Notes under the pieces: model-generated
The model's database searches: none
Seen by the model: the letters and a program-made list of their open reading frames with translations, nothing else
What the model was told of the DNA's origin: nothing
In this document: piece after piece, positions 1-15,253 of the stretch
Position numbering within the stretch: position 1 is the stretch's first letter
Layout: the number at the start of each line of letters is the position of its first letter
Source of the DNA: Homarus americanus
Lineage: Eukaryota > Arthropoda > Malacostraca > Decapoda > Nephropidae
Direction: 5' to 3'
DNA: 64,000 nucleotides
NCBI RefSeq assembly: GCF_018991925.1
Contig: NW_024756914.1
Coordinates: 7,845,127-7,909,126, forward strand
Made by a program: the position numbers and the translations under genes

Positions 1-1167
1 CAAAATATATGATGTTTATATTCAAATAGTTACCTAGAGAAAATTTTTTATCTAAAAATTGTAAGTTTAAAGCAAAATATATGATGTTTATATTCAAAAT
101 GATCACCAAATTATAAGAATTCCAGCAATGTAAATTATATTCTGACCGGGTAATTTGTATGAATTTTATGAGCTAAAACAAATATCTTCAGTTAATAAAA
201 AAAAAATAATCTTCACGACACTATCTGTCAATCAAAGTACCCCACCTTGCCTCCCCCCCTCTTCCAACCGCGCGGTCAGTCCCAACCCTCCCCCCCACCC
301 CCCACCAATCCTCCCTTCCAGAGTTTTTAACATTTAGTATTAAATAATACCTCAGATTAAAGTTAGGATAATATAATTGACATTGCTGGATTCCTTGTAA
401 GACCAGGAATATTTTGAATATAAATGTCATATATTTTGGACAAAAGATACCATAGTTACCTAGAGAAAAATTTTTATCTAAAAATTGTAAGTTTAAAGCA
501 AAATATATGATGTTTATATTCAAAATGATCACCAAATTATAAGAATTCCAGCAATGTAAATTATATTCTGACCGGGTAATTTGTATGAATTTTATGAGCT
601 AAAACAAATATCTTCAGTTAATAAAAAAAAATAATAATTCTTCACACGGTAACAGATGGTCGGTTGGTCCCTCCCTCCCCCCCACCCCCCACCAACCGTC
701 CCAAGGAGATGTGTGGGATAACCACTAAATTTTAATAAATAATACCTCAAACTAAAGTTAGGATAATATAATTGACATTGCTGGATTCCTTGTAAGACCA
801 GGAATATTTTGAATATAAATGTCATATATTTTGGACAAAAGATACCATAGTTACCTAGAGAAAAAATTTTATCTAAAAATTGTAAGTTTAAAGCAAAATA
901 TATGATGTTTATATTCAAAATGATCACCAAATTATAAGAATTCCAGCAATGTAAATTATATTCTGGCCTGGTAATTTGTAAGAATTTTATGAGCTAAAAC
1001 AGGCAGTCAGGCAGGGTGGCGGGTGGGGCAAATCTAAAAATAGCGTCTCGGACACTCAACGCGTATATGTGGAAAAAACCCGCGTTAAGTGAAAGTTCAG
1101 CTTTGGCAAGGCACCGCGTATATGCGAAAACGCGTTAAGTGAAAGCGCGTTAAGCGGGGTAAAACTG
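1..1167. mobile_element. Non-autonomous Tigger-family element, right part, filled with AT-rich/C-rich tandem units
   Basis: Three direct copies of a roughly 400-bp AT-rich unit start near 60, 487 and 881, each sharing the landmark GTAAGTTTAAAGCAAAATAT. The spacings are about 426 and 394. Two of them carry a C-rich block (about 240-310 and 660-705). From about 1010 to 1167 the sequence matches the right end of the intact Tigger element at 5521-8246, including the repeated CGCGTTAAGTGAAA motif and the terminal GGGGTAAAACTG followed by TA. No transposase is present in this part. The left end lies outside the window. Open frames here are low-complexity and not genes. Confidence 0.75.
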
Positions 1168-1169
1168 TA

Positions 1170-1181
1170 CTGTAATAATAA

Positions 1182-1229
<48 letters not shown>

Positions 1230-1230
1230 G
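1170..1230. repeat. (AAT)n microsatellite
   Basis: This is a nearly pure run of AAT triplets directly after the Tigger end at 1167. The polyisoleucine frame it generates is an artefact. Confidence 0.95.
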
Positions 1231-1285
1231 ACGTACAAGAATGAAAAAAAGATAAAAAGTAAGAAACATGACCTAGAACCTATAA

Positions 1286-1471
<186 letters not shown>

Positions 1472-1553
1472 CTAACCATTCTGAAATCCAAACAATTCTG
1501 AAAACCGAAATGCATCTGGTCCCAAGGATTTCGGATAAGGGATTGTCAACCTG
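1472..1553 (-). mobile_element. Tigger terminal inverted repeat fragment
   Basis: Read on the minus strand from 1553 the sequence begins CAGGTTGACAATCCCTTATC, preceded by TA, which is the style of Tigger-class terminal repeats. The rest of that element is replaced by the LINE tail and microsatellites to its left. Confidence 0.55.
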
Positions 1554-1726
1554 TATTAAAAAAAAACATGCCTTGCACACGGAGGCTGCCAAGCTTGTGA
1601 GTGGTTATGCCAGCATCACTAGTATAAACAGTCACACCTGGCGGGCCCTTTGTTTTCACGCATCTGAAAAAGAAAAGGAGAAAAACATTCAGGTTTCTTA
1701 CGGCATTTTTTGCGTCCCTGTTCAAC

Positions 1727-2090
1727 ATGAGCAAGAGAGCAAGTGATGGTAGTACTGGTTCAAAAGCTAAAAGAAAGTGTATAAACTTAGCCGAGAAAGT
1801 AGATGTGTTAAAACTATATGAAAAAGGTGAGAGGTCTGTGGATATTATATGGAGCAAGCAATGAATATATTTTCTGAAGTGGACCCATTAACAGAACAGT
1901 TTTATTATTCAAAGGCCTAAACCACCAAGTTCAGCTACACCATCAAATTCAGCATCATAAGCAGGTTCAACATCAACTTCAGGTTCAGTCACAGTTTCAG
2001 CAACAGCGATAATATCTTTATGGAAAACTTCAGCTTCAGCTAGAGTTGAACCTGATGACTTCGTCATCTGAGTAAAAACTCGCACAACTT
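1727..2090 (+). pseudogene. Tigger/pogo transposase remnant (N-terminal HTH joined to C-terminal piece)
   Basis: An ATG at 1727 opens about 45 codons resembling the start of Tigger transposases: a lysine/arginine-rich leader, then a CENP-B/psq-type helix-turn-helix segment with the motif LAEKVDVLKLYEKGERSVDI. The helix-turn-helix breaks off near 1850. It is followed by a segment (EVDPLTEQ) that resembles the acidic C-terminal tail, continuing in a shifted frame to about 2090. The catalytic core is absent, so this is an internally deleted, non-functional copy. The family assignment rests on the HTH pattern only. Confidence 0.6.
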
Positions 2091-2159
2091 TCATTGGCTG
2101 TCCTTATGTTTTAGACTTTACCACCATTGTTGAGTAGAATTTTTGTTTTACATTAGTAA

Positions 2160-2480
2160 GTACAAGTGATCGCGGGCCCTTCGTGCCCGGTGAAAGTTTG
2201 AACGCTCTTGCTTGGCTAGCGTACAGCGAATGAGGGTGTGCCAATTCCGTAGACTTGCATGGTTAAATAGGGTGCGCCAAGTCCGTAGACTTGCATCATT
2301 TTCCATCATAAATAAAATGGTTAATTAATGCCTTCCTAAAGAAACCATCGACATGGGACCAGGTTTGTTCCACTCTACGAATTTTTTTGCGATTTTTCTA
2401 CCAAGTTTGATGAAAAACGATTGTGCTGTTTCGGCTGGCCAAAACAGACACACAGACACACGGCTATTCCTATAGTATAT
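2160..2480. repeat. Unclassified dispersed-repeat tail
   Basis: A short phrase containing GTCCGTAGACTTGCAT occurs twice (about 2233-2262 and 2270-2298). A stretch with CAGACACACAGACACACGG near 2440-2462 resembles RTE/SINE 3' tails in style. No coding sequence is recognised. From 2481 to 3034 nothing identifiable is seen. Confidence 0.35.
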
Positions 2481-3034
2481 TACATTATTTAAAACATATA
2501 TGAACAGTAATAAGTGTTGCTTTCATACTCTTATGTAGAGAAATGATGTTTTCACATGTACGCACTTACATGCTTTAGCGTTCCCAATCTATTTTGTTTT
2601 TCTTTACCATTAGTGGTTACTTACTTCTATTGTTCAATTTATTAACATTAAACAACATAGCTTAAAACATACATATTTATTTTTTTACATTAATTTTATT
2701 ACAGCTACAATCAAGGTCTTATTTTCTTCAGTTTATTTAGAACCATCATCACGGACTCACGGGTGTAAACACTCACGAAAACAATGCCGTCTCCTCTCCT
2801 CTTGTGTGTTTTCATATTCTACATATTATTAATGAATTGCATTGTTCATTTTAAATACCCTGTATATATATAAACAGTAATTCGATCAAATACATATTCA
2901 ATAATAAACAATACTGAATCTTTTGTACATATTCTTAAGATAAATGACATGGTTTCCTTGAGGGCACAAGTATACATTGCCGTTCCACTATCACTCTCTT
3001 TTTTTCTTTAACATCAGTGGTTACTTTTACTGTA

Positions 3035-4279
3035 CAGTATAGTCTGGATTTACGCAGTTTTTGTTTACGCGGCACCTTGCTAGAATGAAATGTTTTAATT
3101 GCGCGGTAAAGTTCATCATTTACGCGGGTGAAGTATAATTTGTTTATTTATTGAAAATATTTGTTTTTAGCTCATAAAATTCATAGAAATACCCTGGCCA
3201 GAATATAATTTATATTGCTGGAATTCCTATAAGCTGGTGATTATTTTAAATAAAAACATCCTAAAATTTGCATTAGACATACAAATTTTGGATGTAATTT
3301 AAGAATTTTATTAGAAAGAGCAAAAATTTTATTTCTTGTACAAAATATATGACGTTTATATTCAAAATCTACCCTGTCTTGCAAGGACTCCAGCAATGTC
3401 AATTATATTATCCTAACTTTAGTCTGAGGTATTATTTATTACTAAAAATGTAAGCCTTCTGTTTTTCCCCAAACATTTCTCTAGTAGGGAGGGAAGGTGG
3501 GGGGTGGGGGGTAGGGAGGGAGGGACCCAGCGAGCGTGGGAAGAGGGGGGAGCGGGAGGTGGGGTATTTTGATTGACAGGTTGTGTCTGGGTGAAGTATA
3601 ATTTGTTTATTTACTGAAGATTTTTGTGTTTAGCTCATAAAATTCATATAAACTCCCTGGCCAGAATATAATTTACATTGCTGGAATTCTTATAAGATGG
3701 TGATTATTTTAAATATAAACATCCTAAAATTTGCATTAGACATACAAATTTTAGATGTAATTTAAGAATTTTATTAGAAAGAGCGAAAATTTTATCTTTT
3801 GTGCAAAATATATGAGGTTTATATTCAAAATATTCCCTGTCAAGCAAGGAATCCAGCAATGTCAATTATATTATCCTAACTTTAGTCTCAGGTATTATTT
3901 ATTACTAAAAATGTAAGCCTACTGTTTTCACCCATACATTTCTCTGGTAGGGAGGGAAGGTGGGGGTAGGGAGGGAGGGAGGGACCCAGCGAGCGTGGGA
4001 AGAGGGTGGGGGGTGGGCAGGAGTTGAGTCCATTATTTGAATGGACATTAACCTGGCAACTGTATTTCTCTTAAATATTAATTGTGTGAGCATACCATCA
4101 TAAAATTAAGATGTTATTTTTACTACAACATAGGTATTGTGTCGGAAAAAGTGTAGTTTGGGGGTCGGCCCAGTCTCTATTTCAATTAATCCCATATGTT
4201 CTGTTATTTCGTTGATGCGTTTCTCATTTTACGCGGACCTCCACGGGTTCAATTGACCTCGTAAATCCAGACTACACTG
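3035..4279. mobile_element. Non-autonomous Tigger-type element with internal tandem repeat
   Basis: The ends are near-perfect inverted repeats (CAGTATAGTCTGGATTTACG on the left; its reverse complement with one mismatch on the right). TA dinucleotides lie at 3033-3034 and 4280-4281, as expected for a Tc1/mariner-pogo class target duplication. The right subterminal region matches the left end of the broken Tigger copy at 58666, so that family is the probable parent. The interior holds two copies of a ~460-bp AT-rich unit (landmark TTTAGCTCATAAAATTCAT at about 3168 and 3630). Each contains a G-rich block (3481-3560, 3950-4017). There is no coding capacity. Confidence 0.85.
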
Positions 4280-4711
4280 TACAGTACATTAAATAACATT
4301 AATTAAAACATAAAAAAAAAATTTACATTAATTTTACTACAACAACAACCAGGGTCTTATTTTCTTCAGTTTCAGATGGAGCACTGACAATTATGGGTGT
4401 AAACACTGACAACAACAATGGCATCCCATCTCCTCTTGAGACCATATTATTATTATTTTTTATTTATATTGTACAGGTATATGGTGCATTCATAAACATT
4501 ATTTAAAAAATATAGTTTGCAGTTTTCATTAATTGTATTATTTTGGGGGAAAAGAGGGTAAAAAGCCACACAAAAGTTATGAAAAGGTCACACTGGGGAA
4601 TGCATCTCATTATTATTGATTCGCGATGCGATGATTCACCTTACACTGCAATATTGGAGGACACATTACCGTCGTTATTCAAGGCTTTACTGTATATGGT
4701 TTACGCCCAAG

Positions 4712-5320
4712 CAGTGCCGGATTTAGACCTGTGGAGGACCATGGGCAGCCTCTTTGTGGAGGCCCCCTTCATTATAACTACCCAAGAGGGTGGGGTGGCG
4801 AGTGAAGCGAGCCTAAACATCTGGGAGTTCCGGGGGGTGCTGTAAGCCCCCCAGGAAAATTTTTAAATTTGAACACTTCTTTGGAGAATTTTGAAGCCGT
4901 ATGCAGTTATGTTGAGGAAATTAGAACACAGTGCCCTGATGGCATTCGTAATGGAAGTGATAATGAAAAAATAATTTATTTGTTTTTTTAATCTCAATTT
5001 CGTTATTCCATGTAGTTCATTTTTAATTAATCCATGTTTGTGGAATTCTAAATACTGTATATTATTAGCAACACAAACAATAGCATTCATTAAAAATATA
5101 CGGTTCATAGGAAAACCAGGCATTCATGAATTTCAAGGAGTAGCTAGCCTAATTTCTATCACGCTCCTTGCTGAACATAGTTTTATGTGATGGAATAGAT
5201 AAACATGAATTTTAACGAATGAAAATAAAAATAATCCAAATGAATAAACAAATCAATAAAATATTGTAATATGTGGAGGCCCCCAGCTGCCCACTTTGCC
5301 CACTCCTGAATCTGGCTCTG
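4712..5320. mobile_element. hAT-type MITE, copy 1, with 8-bp target duplication
   Basis: The termini are CAGTGCCGGATTTAG on the left and its imperfect reverse complement on the right. The element is flanked by the exact 8-bp duplication CGCCCAAG at 4704-4711 and 5321-5328. An 8-bp duplication with CAGNGCCGG-type ends is diagnostic of hAT transposition. It is 609 bp long, has no transposase, and small frames inside are not genes. A second copy is at 16290. Confidence 0.93.
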
Positions 5321-5454
5321 CGCCCAAGATATGACCAGAGGAATATTCATTTACGAGAGTTTATTTTCCATCCATAAGTATTGTCAGCAGGAAGGGCAAA
5401 TGTGCGTGTTATTATATCTCACTGAGGAAGAATAATTGGAATGTGGGAAAGGTA

Positions 5455-5456
<2 letters not shown>

Positions 5457-5518
<62 letters not shown>
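5457..5518. repeat. (TA)n microsatellite, left of Tigger
   Basis: A TA run of about 60 bp lies immediately left of the intact Tigger element. Pogo-class transposons insert at TA. Confidence 0.95.
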
Positions 5519-9002
<3,484 letters not shown>

Positions 9003-10760
9003 GGCACAGGTCAATGACCCACAATGGGGCCTCGGGGGCAAAAAAATGAGAATAGAAAGAAATAAAAAATGGAAAAGGAAAAGTTTATATTAATCTATAC
9101 CAAAAAGATGCCGGAAAACCAGCTTTTTAAAGTGAGACATTGTTTAAGTGTGGAAACACAGAAGAAGGCAGAGCATTCCACAGTTTGGCTGTATGAGGAA
9201 AGAAGGATGTACTATAACGGGTTATTCTAGTGTGACTGACATCCACAGAGAAATGGTGGGCACCGTGGGCAAGACGTGTATTACGAGCCCCGGCTTTGCC
9301 GGCGGTACACAGGATGCCAAATCCACCGAACATTGCCCATTAAAGTAGCTGTAAAAGAGAGAGAGTGAAGCAACATTGTGGCGTCGAGAAAGGGAAGAAA
9401 GATTGTCAACTAAAGGAGGAGAGTTAATAAGACGAAATGCCTTTGATTCCACCCTATCTAACAGTTGGACAGATATGAGAGCAGTTCTCCAAGTTAGGAT
9501 GAATGAATCCCTTATATACTTGAAGCAACTGCTCAGAAATGAAGTAGCTACGGCATCTGTACAGCATTCCCAACTTTCGGGAGGTAGCTTTAGCAATGTT
9601 GGGGATGTGTAGCTTCCTAGACATATTAGAGGAAAGGGTGAGGCCTAGCATATCTATTTTAGAATTTGGCAGAATGATGGCATCCTGAAATGTGATTGGT
9701 GGGAGATCATCTAATTTGGAAAGTGTAATTGTTAAATACTGAGTATTATTACTATTGAATTTAACCAAGTTTCTACCTCCCCATTAGGAGATGCTGCACA
9801 GATCCGCATTGATAGATGTAATGATATCAGCTCTAGAAACAGATCTCGTTTGAGAGTTAGGAGGAAGGGGAAAATGTGAAGAAGAGTGAAGAGTAGAATC
9901 ATCAGCGTCGGAATGGACAGAATTAGTTGTAGTGTAGAATAAATCATTGATAAAAAGAAGGAAGAGAGTAGTTGAAAGAACAGAACCCTGTGGGACACCA
10001 CTACTGGTAGAGAAAGAGCGAGAGATCGATCCCTCGACAACAACTGCCATGGATCGGTTCTCAAGGAAGCTAGAAATTAGAGAACAAAGTGGGAGAGAAA
10101 CCATAAGAGGGAAGTTTAGAAAGCAAAGACTTGTGCCATACCCTGTCAAATACTTTGGAGATGTCGAGGGCCACGACGAAAGTTTCCCCATAATCCCTAA
10201 GAGAGGATGACCAAAGATGGGTGCAGTAGGAGAGCAGATCACCAGTAGATCTCACCTGGCAAAAGCCATACTGGTGGTCCAACAAAAGAGAATAGCGTTC
10301 AAGGTGACGGAGAAAATCGGAGTTCAAGATAGTTTCAAAAATCTTAGATAGGGATGAAGTTTGGGCAACGGGGCGATAGTTAGAGGGATTAGAATGGTCA
10401 CCCTTCTTTGGGTTGGGCTGAACCGAGACATGCTTCCAAGAAGAAGGAAAAGTTTGGGTTTTGAGACAGAGACGGAAGAGGCGAGAAAGCACAGGAGCCA
10501 GAGCTTCAGCACACTCCCTCAGAACACGAGGGGGTATTACGTCCGGTCCATGCGCCTTACTCACATCCAACCTGGATAACACACCAGCAACCCTATGAGT
10601 GAAGATTATAGGAAAGTGCATAGGTTCAGTAGGAGGAGTAGGAGTAGGAGGGATAGAGTTGGAATCATTTAAGGTGGAATTAGAGGAGAATAGTACTGTA
10701 CAATGAGACCTTTGTAAGGCAGCCTGTATGAGGCTTGAGACTGGCTGATTTATCTAGAAT
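9003..10760 (-). mobile_element. Jockey-type non-LTR retrotransposon, 5'-truncated and decayed
   Basis: Reverse-transcriptase fragments in several frames run along the minus strand. The 3' end near 9003 matches the LINE tail at 1394. The 5' part (endonuclease and ORF1) is missing. Upstream, 10761-10968 holds nothing recognisable. Confidence 0.8.
9127..10621 (-). pseudogene. LINE reverse transcriptase, frameshifted
   Basis: The order on the minus strand is as follows. 10621-10070 encodes fingers and palm, with SKAHGPDVIPPRVLR, then NYRPVAQTSSLSKIFE, then the motif-A aspartate in VALDISKVFDRVWH. 10242-9784 continues in another frame with GVPQGSVLS and the motif-C region. There the expected (Y/F)ADD reads DADD, so the aspartates survive but the leading aromatic is lost. 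9768-9454 and 9596-9127 hold the thumb and C-terminal part (ATSRKLGMLYRCR; FFPHTAKLWNALPSSVF). At least three frameshifts separate these parts, so the copy is dead. The overall pattern fits the Jockey/CR1 group; the exact clade is not resolved by eye. Confidence 0.82.
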
Positions 10761-10968
10761 TTCAACTTATACGTAACCTCCCCCCCGGTTCTTTCAACCA
10801 TTATTTTGGTGAAAAATTAAAGTTAGCAGTACACATTTACACAGTACTGCACTTACTCCTATTGTAGCTGATGAGTTTTGAGGTGGAGGACGATGGGGGG
10901 GGGGGTTGCTTACACTTACAGTACTCTACATATTCACAATTATGTTTACAATTTATTTTTAGTTACAC

Positions 10969-11163
10969 TTATATGTAGCTAATGTCATAAAAAGTAATCG
11001 ACTTGAGCCCAAACTCCTCACAGATAACATTCATAGAGACCCCAACATCAATTCTGTCTCCTATCATCAGTTTCTCTTCAATTGGTAGAGTTCTCAGCAC
11101 CATTCTTGTTCTGCCAGAGGTCCTTAGTGGTGTTGTTTTGCCTTTACTTGCTTTACAGGTCAT
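10969..11163 (-). pseudogene. Pogo-class transposase HTH fragment
   Basis: About 64 codons on the minus strand contain LPIEEKLMIGDRIDVGVSMN followed by a helix ending ITFYDI. This has the spacing of the psq helix-turn-helix that opens Tigger/pogo transposases. No catalytic part follows. It lies some 300 bp upstream of the first TTC5 exon of the window and on the other strand. The assignment is from pattern alone. Confidence 0.45.
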
Positions 11164-11306
11164 AATAATACATAAAGGGAAGCACTAAATGATAATAAAT
11201 AAGAAAAAACTGTGTAGTGGAGCTGTGGTCACAACATCAAACATGCGGGAACTGACCCTTCTTGTAGCTGCTGCCCTCACAATCCCCCTAAGCCAGAGCT
11301 CATCTG

Positions 11307-11310
<4 letters not shown>

Positions 11311-11340
<30 letters not shown>

Positions 11341-11341
11341 A
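11311..11341. repeat. (GT)n microsatellite
   Basis: A short GT run upstream of the TTC5 exon. A second, 11988-12012, lies in the following intron. Confidence 0.9.
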
Positions 11342-11471
11342 TGCTATATATTACCACCAGTCTTTAGTTGTGGTAGGGATATGGTATTAATATGTGATGG
11401 TTGACTGTGTGAAAGTTAGTGCTGGTAAAATAATCATGTGTAGTGCAGCATAATGTTTGTATTTATTTCAG

Positions 11472-11672
11472 GTTATCTTGGGGAAAGTTGTTTGCACCGT
11501 TATTCCTGAATCTGGCATTCCGTTTTCTATGTGTCTGGTGGACAAGGAGGGTTCATGTATTGCTGTTACTGTGTACAACTGGGCCAGTGGTTGTGGTGTC
11601 AAGATTGGAGACTCTGTGGCAATTATTGCTCCTGTTTTGAAAAGTCATAGTATTGACATCCCAGGAGGGGAG
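11472..11672 (+). CDS. TTC5: TTC5 (Strap), penultimate coding exon: OB-fold part
   Basis: The exon is bounded by a textbook acceptor (TTTATTTCAG ending at 11471) and donor (GAG then GTAAGT at 11673). It is 201 bp long, exactly 67 codons in phase 0. It begins VILGKVVCTVIPESG and continues with VDKEGSCIAVTVYN and VKIGDSVAI, which match the C-terminal OB-fold of tetratricopeptide repeat protein 5. TTC5 is a stress-responsive p300/p53 cofactor that also binds the nascent tubulin N terminus in tubulin autoregulation. The TPR-coding exons are not in the window. This is the only host gene I can support here; it lies between a LINE and a MITE. Confidence 0.85.
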
Positions 11673-12870
11673 GTAAGTCACTGTGCTGGTTTAGTTCACC
11701 CAAGACTTAAATGGAAGTCAATTACAGTGTGATTAATTAGTTGCAATACACTGAGGTAAGCTATCCATTTGGTCCTGAGTAACATCATAGAGGAAGAGGT
11801 GGAATGGGTGTTCAGCAGCTTGTTACACCACTTACAATTAAAAACATGGGGTCTCTCTATACTCTACTGTACTGAATAAAATAGTCCGGCATTAACCAAA
11901 TACAATAGTAAAAGTGACATCCAGTAGTTAAGGGGTTAATGGCTATCAGTTTGAACATCTTTTTTTCTTCTCATATATATTTGATTTTTGTGTGTGTGTG
12001 TGTGTGTGTGTGCGCAAACGTCACTACCCTCCCAGACATACGATCTCTACTTATTTGGTATCGTTGGAATTGTCTTGACCAACAGATAGTTCTTAACTGG
12101 GTTTCACTTTAAAACTGTGAGTTTTGTGGTTTTGAATTTGTCCTTTTTTTTTTTTTTGCATTTTGAAATTTATTTGTTAATTTTGGGGCTTACTTTTGCA
12201 GAGAGAGAGAGTTTTTACTGCATATTTTCTCCATAGTTTTTGTTCATAATATTTCAGAATACAAAAAAGAAAATTAAACACATTATTTCTCAGCCTTACT
12301 GTATATTTAATCCAAAGGTTTCAGTCGATCTGCTGAAGTAAAGTACTACTGTATTTGAAAATTAAAATGAAATTTTAGTGTATTTTGACATATCCAATAA
12401 TAAATTTTCTTTCCGGGCAATGCCGGGTAACTGCTTGTTATCATAAATTCTATAATTCCTGTAGTAAGTGAAAAAATTAGTTGTTTTGCAACTTTTTGAT
12501 CACCCTGTAGAACTGATATTATTGACCCAGAGGAAGGTCGAGTTGTGTCTCTTACTGTGGCAACACTGTCTTATTGCTTCCTTCTGTAAATAAGTGAATT
12601 GCTGTTTCTAAATACATGTACAGTACTTCCTTTTGGGACAGGGAGCCAAACAGTTAGTGTCTCTTGTGTAAGAAATAAACCCCAGTTCATAACCCATAGA
12701 TTAAGAATACCAAAATGGATCTCTGGGAAAGGGCAGTAAATAGGCCTGAAATATTGTCCATTAAACTCACTTAGTCAGAGGCATTTAATAGTCAGCTTAG
12801 TGATACAGTACTGTAGTCTCTTAGTAATATGTAATATACTACTGTACGCAGTTGACTCCACTTGTTTCAG
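11673..12870 (+). other. TTC5: TTC5 last intron
   Basis: The intron is 1198 bp, phase 0, with GT...AG ends (GTAAGT at 11673; CTTGTTTCAG ending at 12870). It contains a GT microsatellite at 11988-12012 and, near 12410, a short phrase around CCGGGCAATGCCGGG of the kind found at ends of dispersed repeats. No other gene is seen. Confidence 0.8.
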
Positions 12871-12990
12871 ACACTTGCATTCCGGTCAGTACGTGTAGCT
12901 GTGCCATTGATGTTGGTTGTGAATAAGCGACCGGTGGGCGTGAACCAGATCGCTACATCACAGATTGTGTCTCAACAGAAGCCTGAGTGA
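12871..12990 (+). CDS. TTC5: TTC5 (Strap), terminal coding exon
   Basis: This exon encodes 39 codons and a TGA at 12988-12990. The acceptor CTTGTTTCAG ends at 12870. The frame joins the previous exon in phase 0, and the text (FRSVRVAVPLMLVVN, then a short tail ending QKPE) matches the end of the TTC5 OB-fold. The two exons together give 106 codons of the C terminus without a lesion, so the gene is presumably active. Confidence 0.85.
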   Translation, partial: TLAFRSVRVAVPLMLVVNKRPVGVNQIATSQIVSQQKPE

Positions 12991-13472
12991 AGTCCAACTC
13001 CACATTTAGGCTGATTTATGTCAAATAACCTCCATTACTTATGGTTAAGAGACTGTCAGACTTCACAACAAACAATCTTCACATGGAATATTTAGACCAC
13101 AAAACAATGTGAGCAGTTTGTTGTGCAATATATTGATATTATTGTTGTCGACTAACCTTTTATATTGAAGTCTAAAGGATTAAACACACTGTACTTTTTG
13201 TGAAACTTTTTATTTAACCTTTTCATCCTCGCTGTTTTGTGACCCTTTCCCAAACTCATGTGAGTCAGCCATGATAACCTGATGACAACTCTCTTTGCTA
13301 TAGGTCTCTGATGTGTTCCTCCTTCATAGGCTCTTGAATTGTCACACTTTTGTTATTCTGTTTTTATGTTCATAAACCCTTTAGTATTGTGGGTTTTGAT
13401 ATGTTTACTTTCCTGACTTTGGCTTAGTGTTTATAACTATGTAAATTCCATGGAACCATTATTATTGTAGTA
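12991..13472 (+). other. TTC5: TTC5 3' untranslated region and flank
   Basis: No coding sequence is seen. An ATTAAA hexamer at 13179-13184 is the first plausible poly(A) signal after the stop. The true cleavage site cannot be told from sequence alone. Confidence 0.4.
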
Positions 13473-13775
13473 CAGGCAGTCCCCGGGTTACACATGAGTT
13501 CCATTCTTACGGAAGTTTATAAGTCAAACCACATACCCTATGTGCATACCGTACTTAAAGAATACTATTTAAAATCCCACTTTATCATAGGCTTATCATA
13601 GCCTAAGTCCTTATATACATCTAAAATCACTTAATTTAAGAGAAAACAAGAAATAAAATAATGAAAGTAAAAATTAAGTCATCACATCAATAAAATAATG
13701 TAAATTTAAGGCTTTACTTCATGTGACCTAGTTCGTACTAGCGGAGGTTCGTAAGTCGGACGTACAGTCCTGGAC
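13473..13775. mobile_element. Tigger-like MITE
   Basis: The sequence starts CAGGCAGTCCCCGGGTTAC after TA. It ends in the inverted theme CGTAAGTCGGACGTACAGTCCTG. The ends are imperfectly matched, so the boundaries are approximate. Related fragments are at 20311 and 26994. From 13776 to 14407 nothing identifiable is seen. Confidence 0.55.
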
Positions 13776-14407
13776 GAAAGTTCTCACTACAGCCAAGGTG
13801 GGTGGTGTAAAGTCTGCCTCCGCTAACTGGACGACTGGTCTGCTGTCTCGCCATTGCCTCCCTCCTTCCCTCCCTCTCTACACACACACACACAAACAAG
13901 CACCCCCGCAGTTCAACAATCGAGCTCTGATACTTCTATTTCTCAATAAGGACTAGGGAAGGATGTCATTGTTTTGTTAATAGATTCACAAAACAATTTA
14001 CTCAATCTAGTTTTACATTATTTGACATAATAGGTTACATCAGTATTAGATAATCATGACACAGTGCAGAGTGTGTCTTGGTGGCTGGGGTTCACAAAGA
14101 TAACAGAATCCTCCAATATGTATTGTCCCTCAGAATGGTAGCCAGAAACTAAGCATTAATGTGAGGAATAATAAGGTTCATAAGAGAATGTTTTGTCACC
14201 CTCTGTGATAATGGCCTTAACATATGGTCTACTACATGTAACCTTGGCTTGATCCCAACAATGGATGACATGATGGGAGTATGACTGACTTATGAGCGAC
14301 ACAATTAATATGGAAGTGTGACACAACAAGAAGTGGGTCACAACACCAATTGATTAGCATTTGATGGAGAAATAAGATAAAAGCAGCATGATTATATTTT
14401 ACTATTA

Positions 14408-15253
14408 CAGTGACCCCTCGTTTAACGAACGCCTCGGTTAACGAAATTTCGGTTAACGAACTGCCTTCCATAAGGATCTTTAATTCGGTTAATGAACAAA
14501 AATTCGGTTAACGAATTTCTTACGAACCGACCTCAACATGTTTTCGCTTGCACTGACCGGGCAACCAGCTTTAGTATCAGTCCACCAATACATTAATCGG
14601 TTCTAGGGCTTAAATTCCTTACTATTTTAGTAAATATCAAGAAGTTTATACTATTCAATAATTTTAAAAGTTTAATATTCAATTTTTTAGTCATTTTAAC
14701 AATTATTGAACATAATTGAAGGTAAAGTGACTAGTTTAATGCGCGGCATCCAGCCTCTTAACACAGCAAACAGGCGTTAGTCTCTCTCTGTTTTCACTGG
14801 AGGTAACATCTTGCTTGAGACTCTCTTCAACTAAATGCTTTTTCTGTGTTTCCAAGCAAATTATTGGTCATTTTGAAATATATTTTACATATTGACAATA
14901 TATAATGCAGTGCAGCGTTGATTTAAAGAAAATAATCTTGAAATACACCAAGAGAACTAAAATTTTATGGGTGAAATGGTGCCATGGGGTGACTTCTCTT
15001 CCACCCCAATGCCTTCTCTTCTTCCTTCTCCTCCACCCCATTCTAATTCCCATCATCATCATCCAGGAGCCTTCTACATACACACCTCAAAGTAAGTGAA
15101 CTTTTCTACCATTTTTGTTGAATTTAGGCAATTTTCGGTGAGCTGGAACCAATTACCCAAAAACCCATTGAAACAATGGTTTCGGTTAACGAACTTTTCG
15201 GTTAACGAACAACCTTCTGGAACTGATTGAATTCGTTAACCGAGGGGTCACTG
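14408..15253. mobile_element. Tigger/mariner-class MITE with TA duplication
   Basis: The left end is CAGTGACCCCTCGTTTAACG and the right end is its near-exact inverse (CGTTAACCGAGGGGTCACTG). TA lies on both sides (14406-14407, 15254-15255). The subterminal CGGTTAACGAA motif is repeated several times at both ends. It is 846 bp long with no transposase. From 15254 to 16198 no gene or repeat is recognised. Confidence 0.88.

Noticed and set aside
1056..1238. 60-codon polyisoleucine frame
   Set aside because: It is a translation of the (AAT)n run and the Tigger end.
4863..5123. 86-codon minus-strand frame
   Set aside because: It is inside the hAT MITE and is broken in the second copy.
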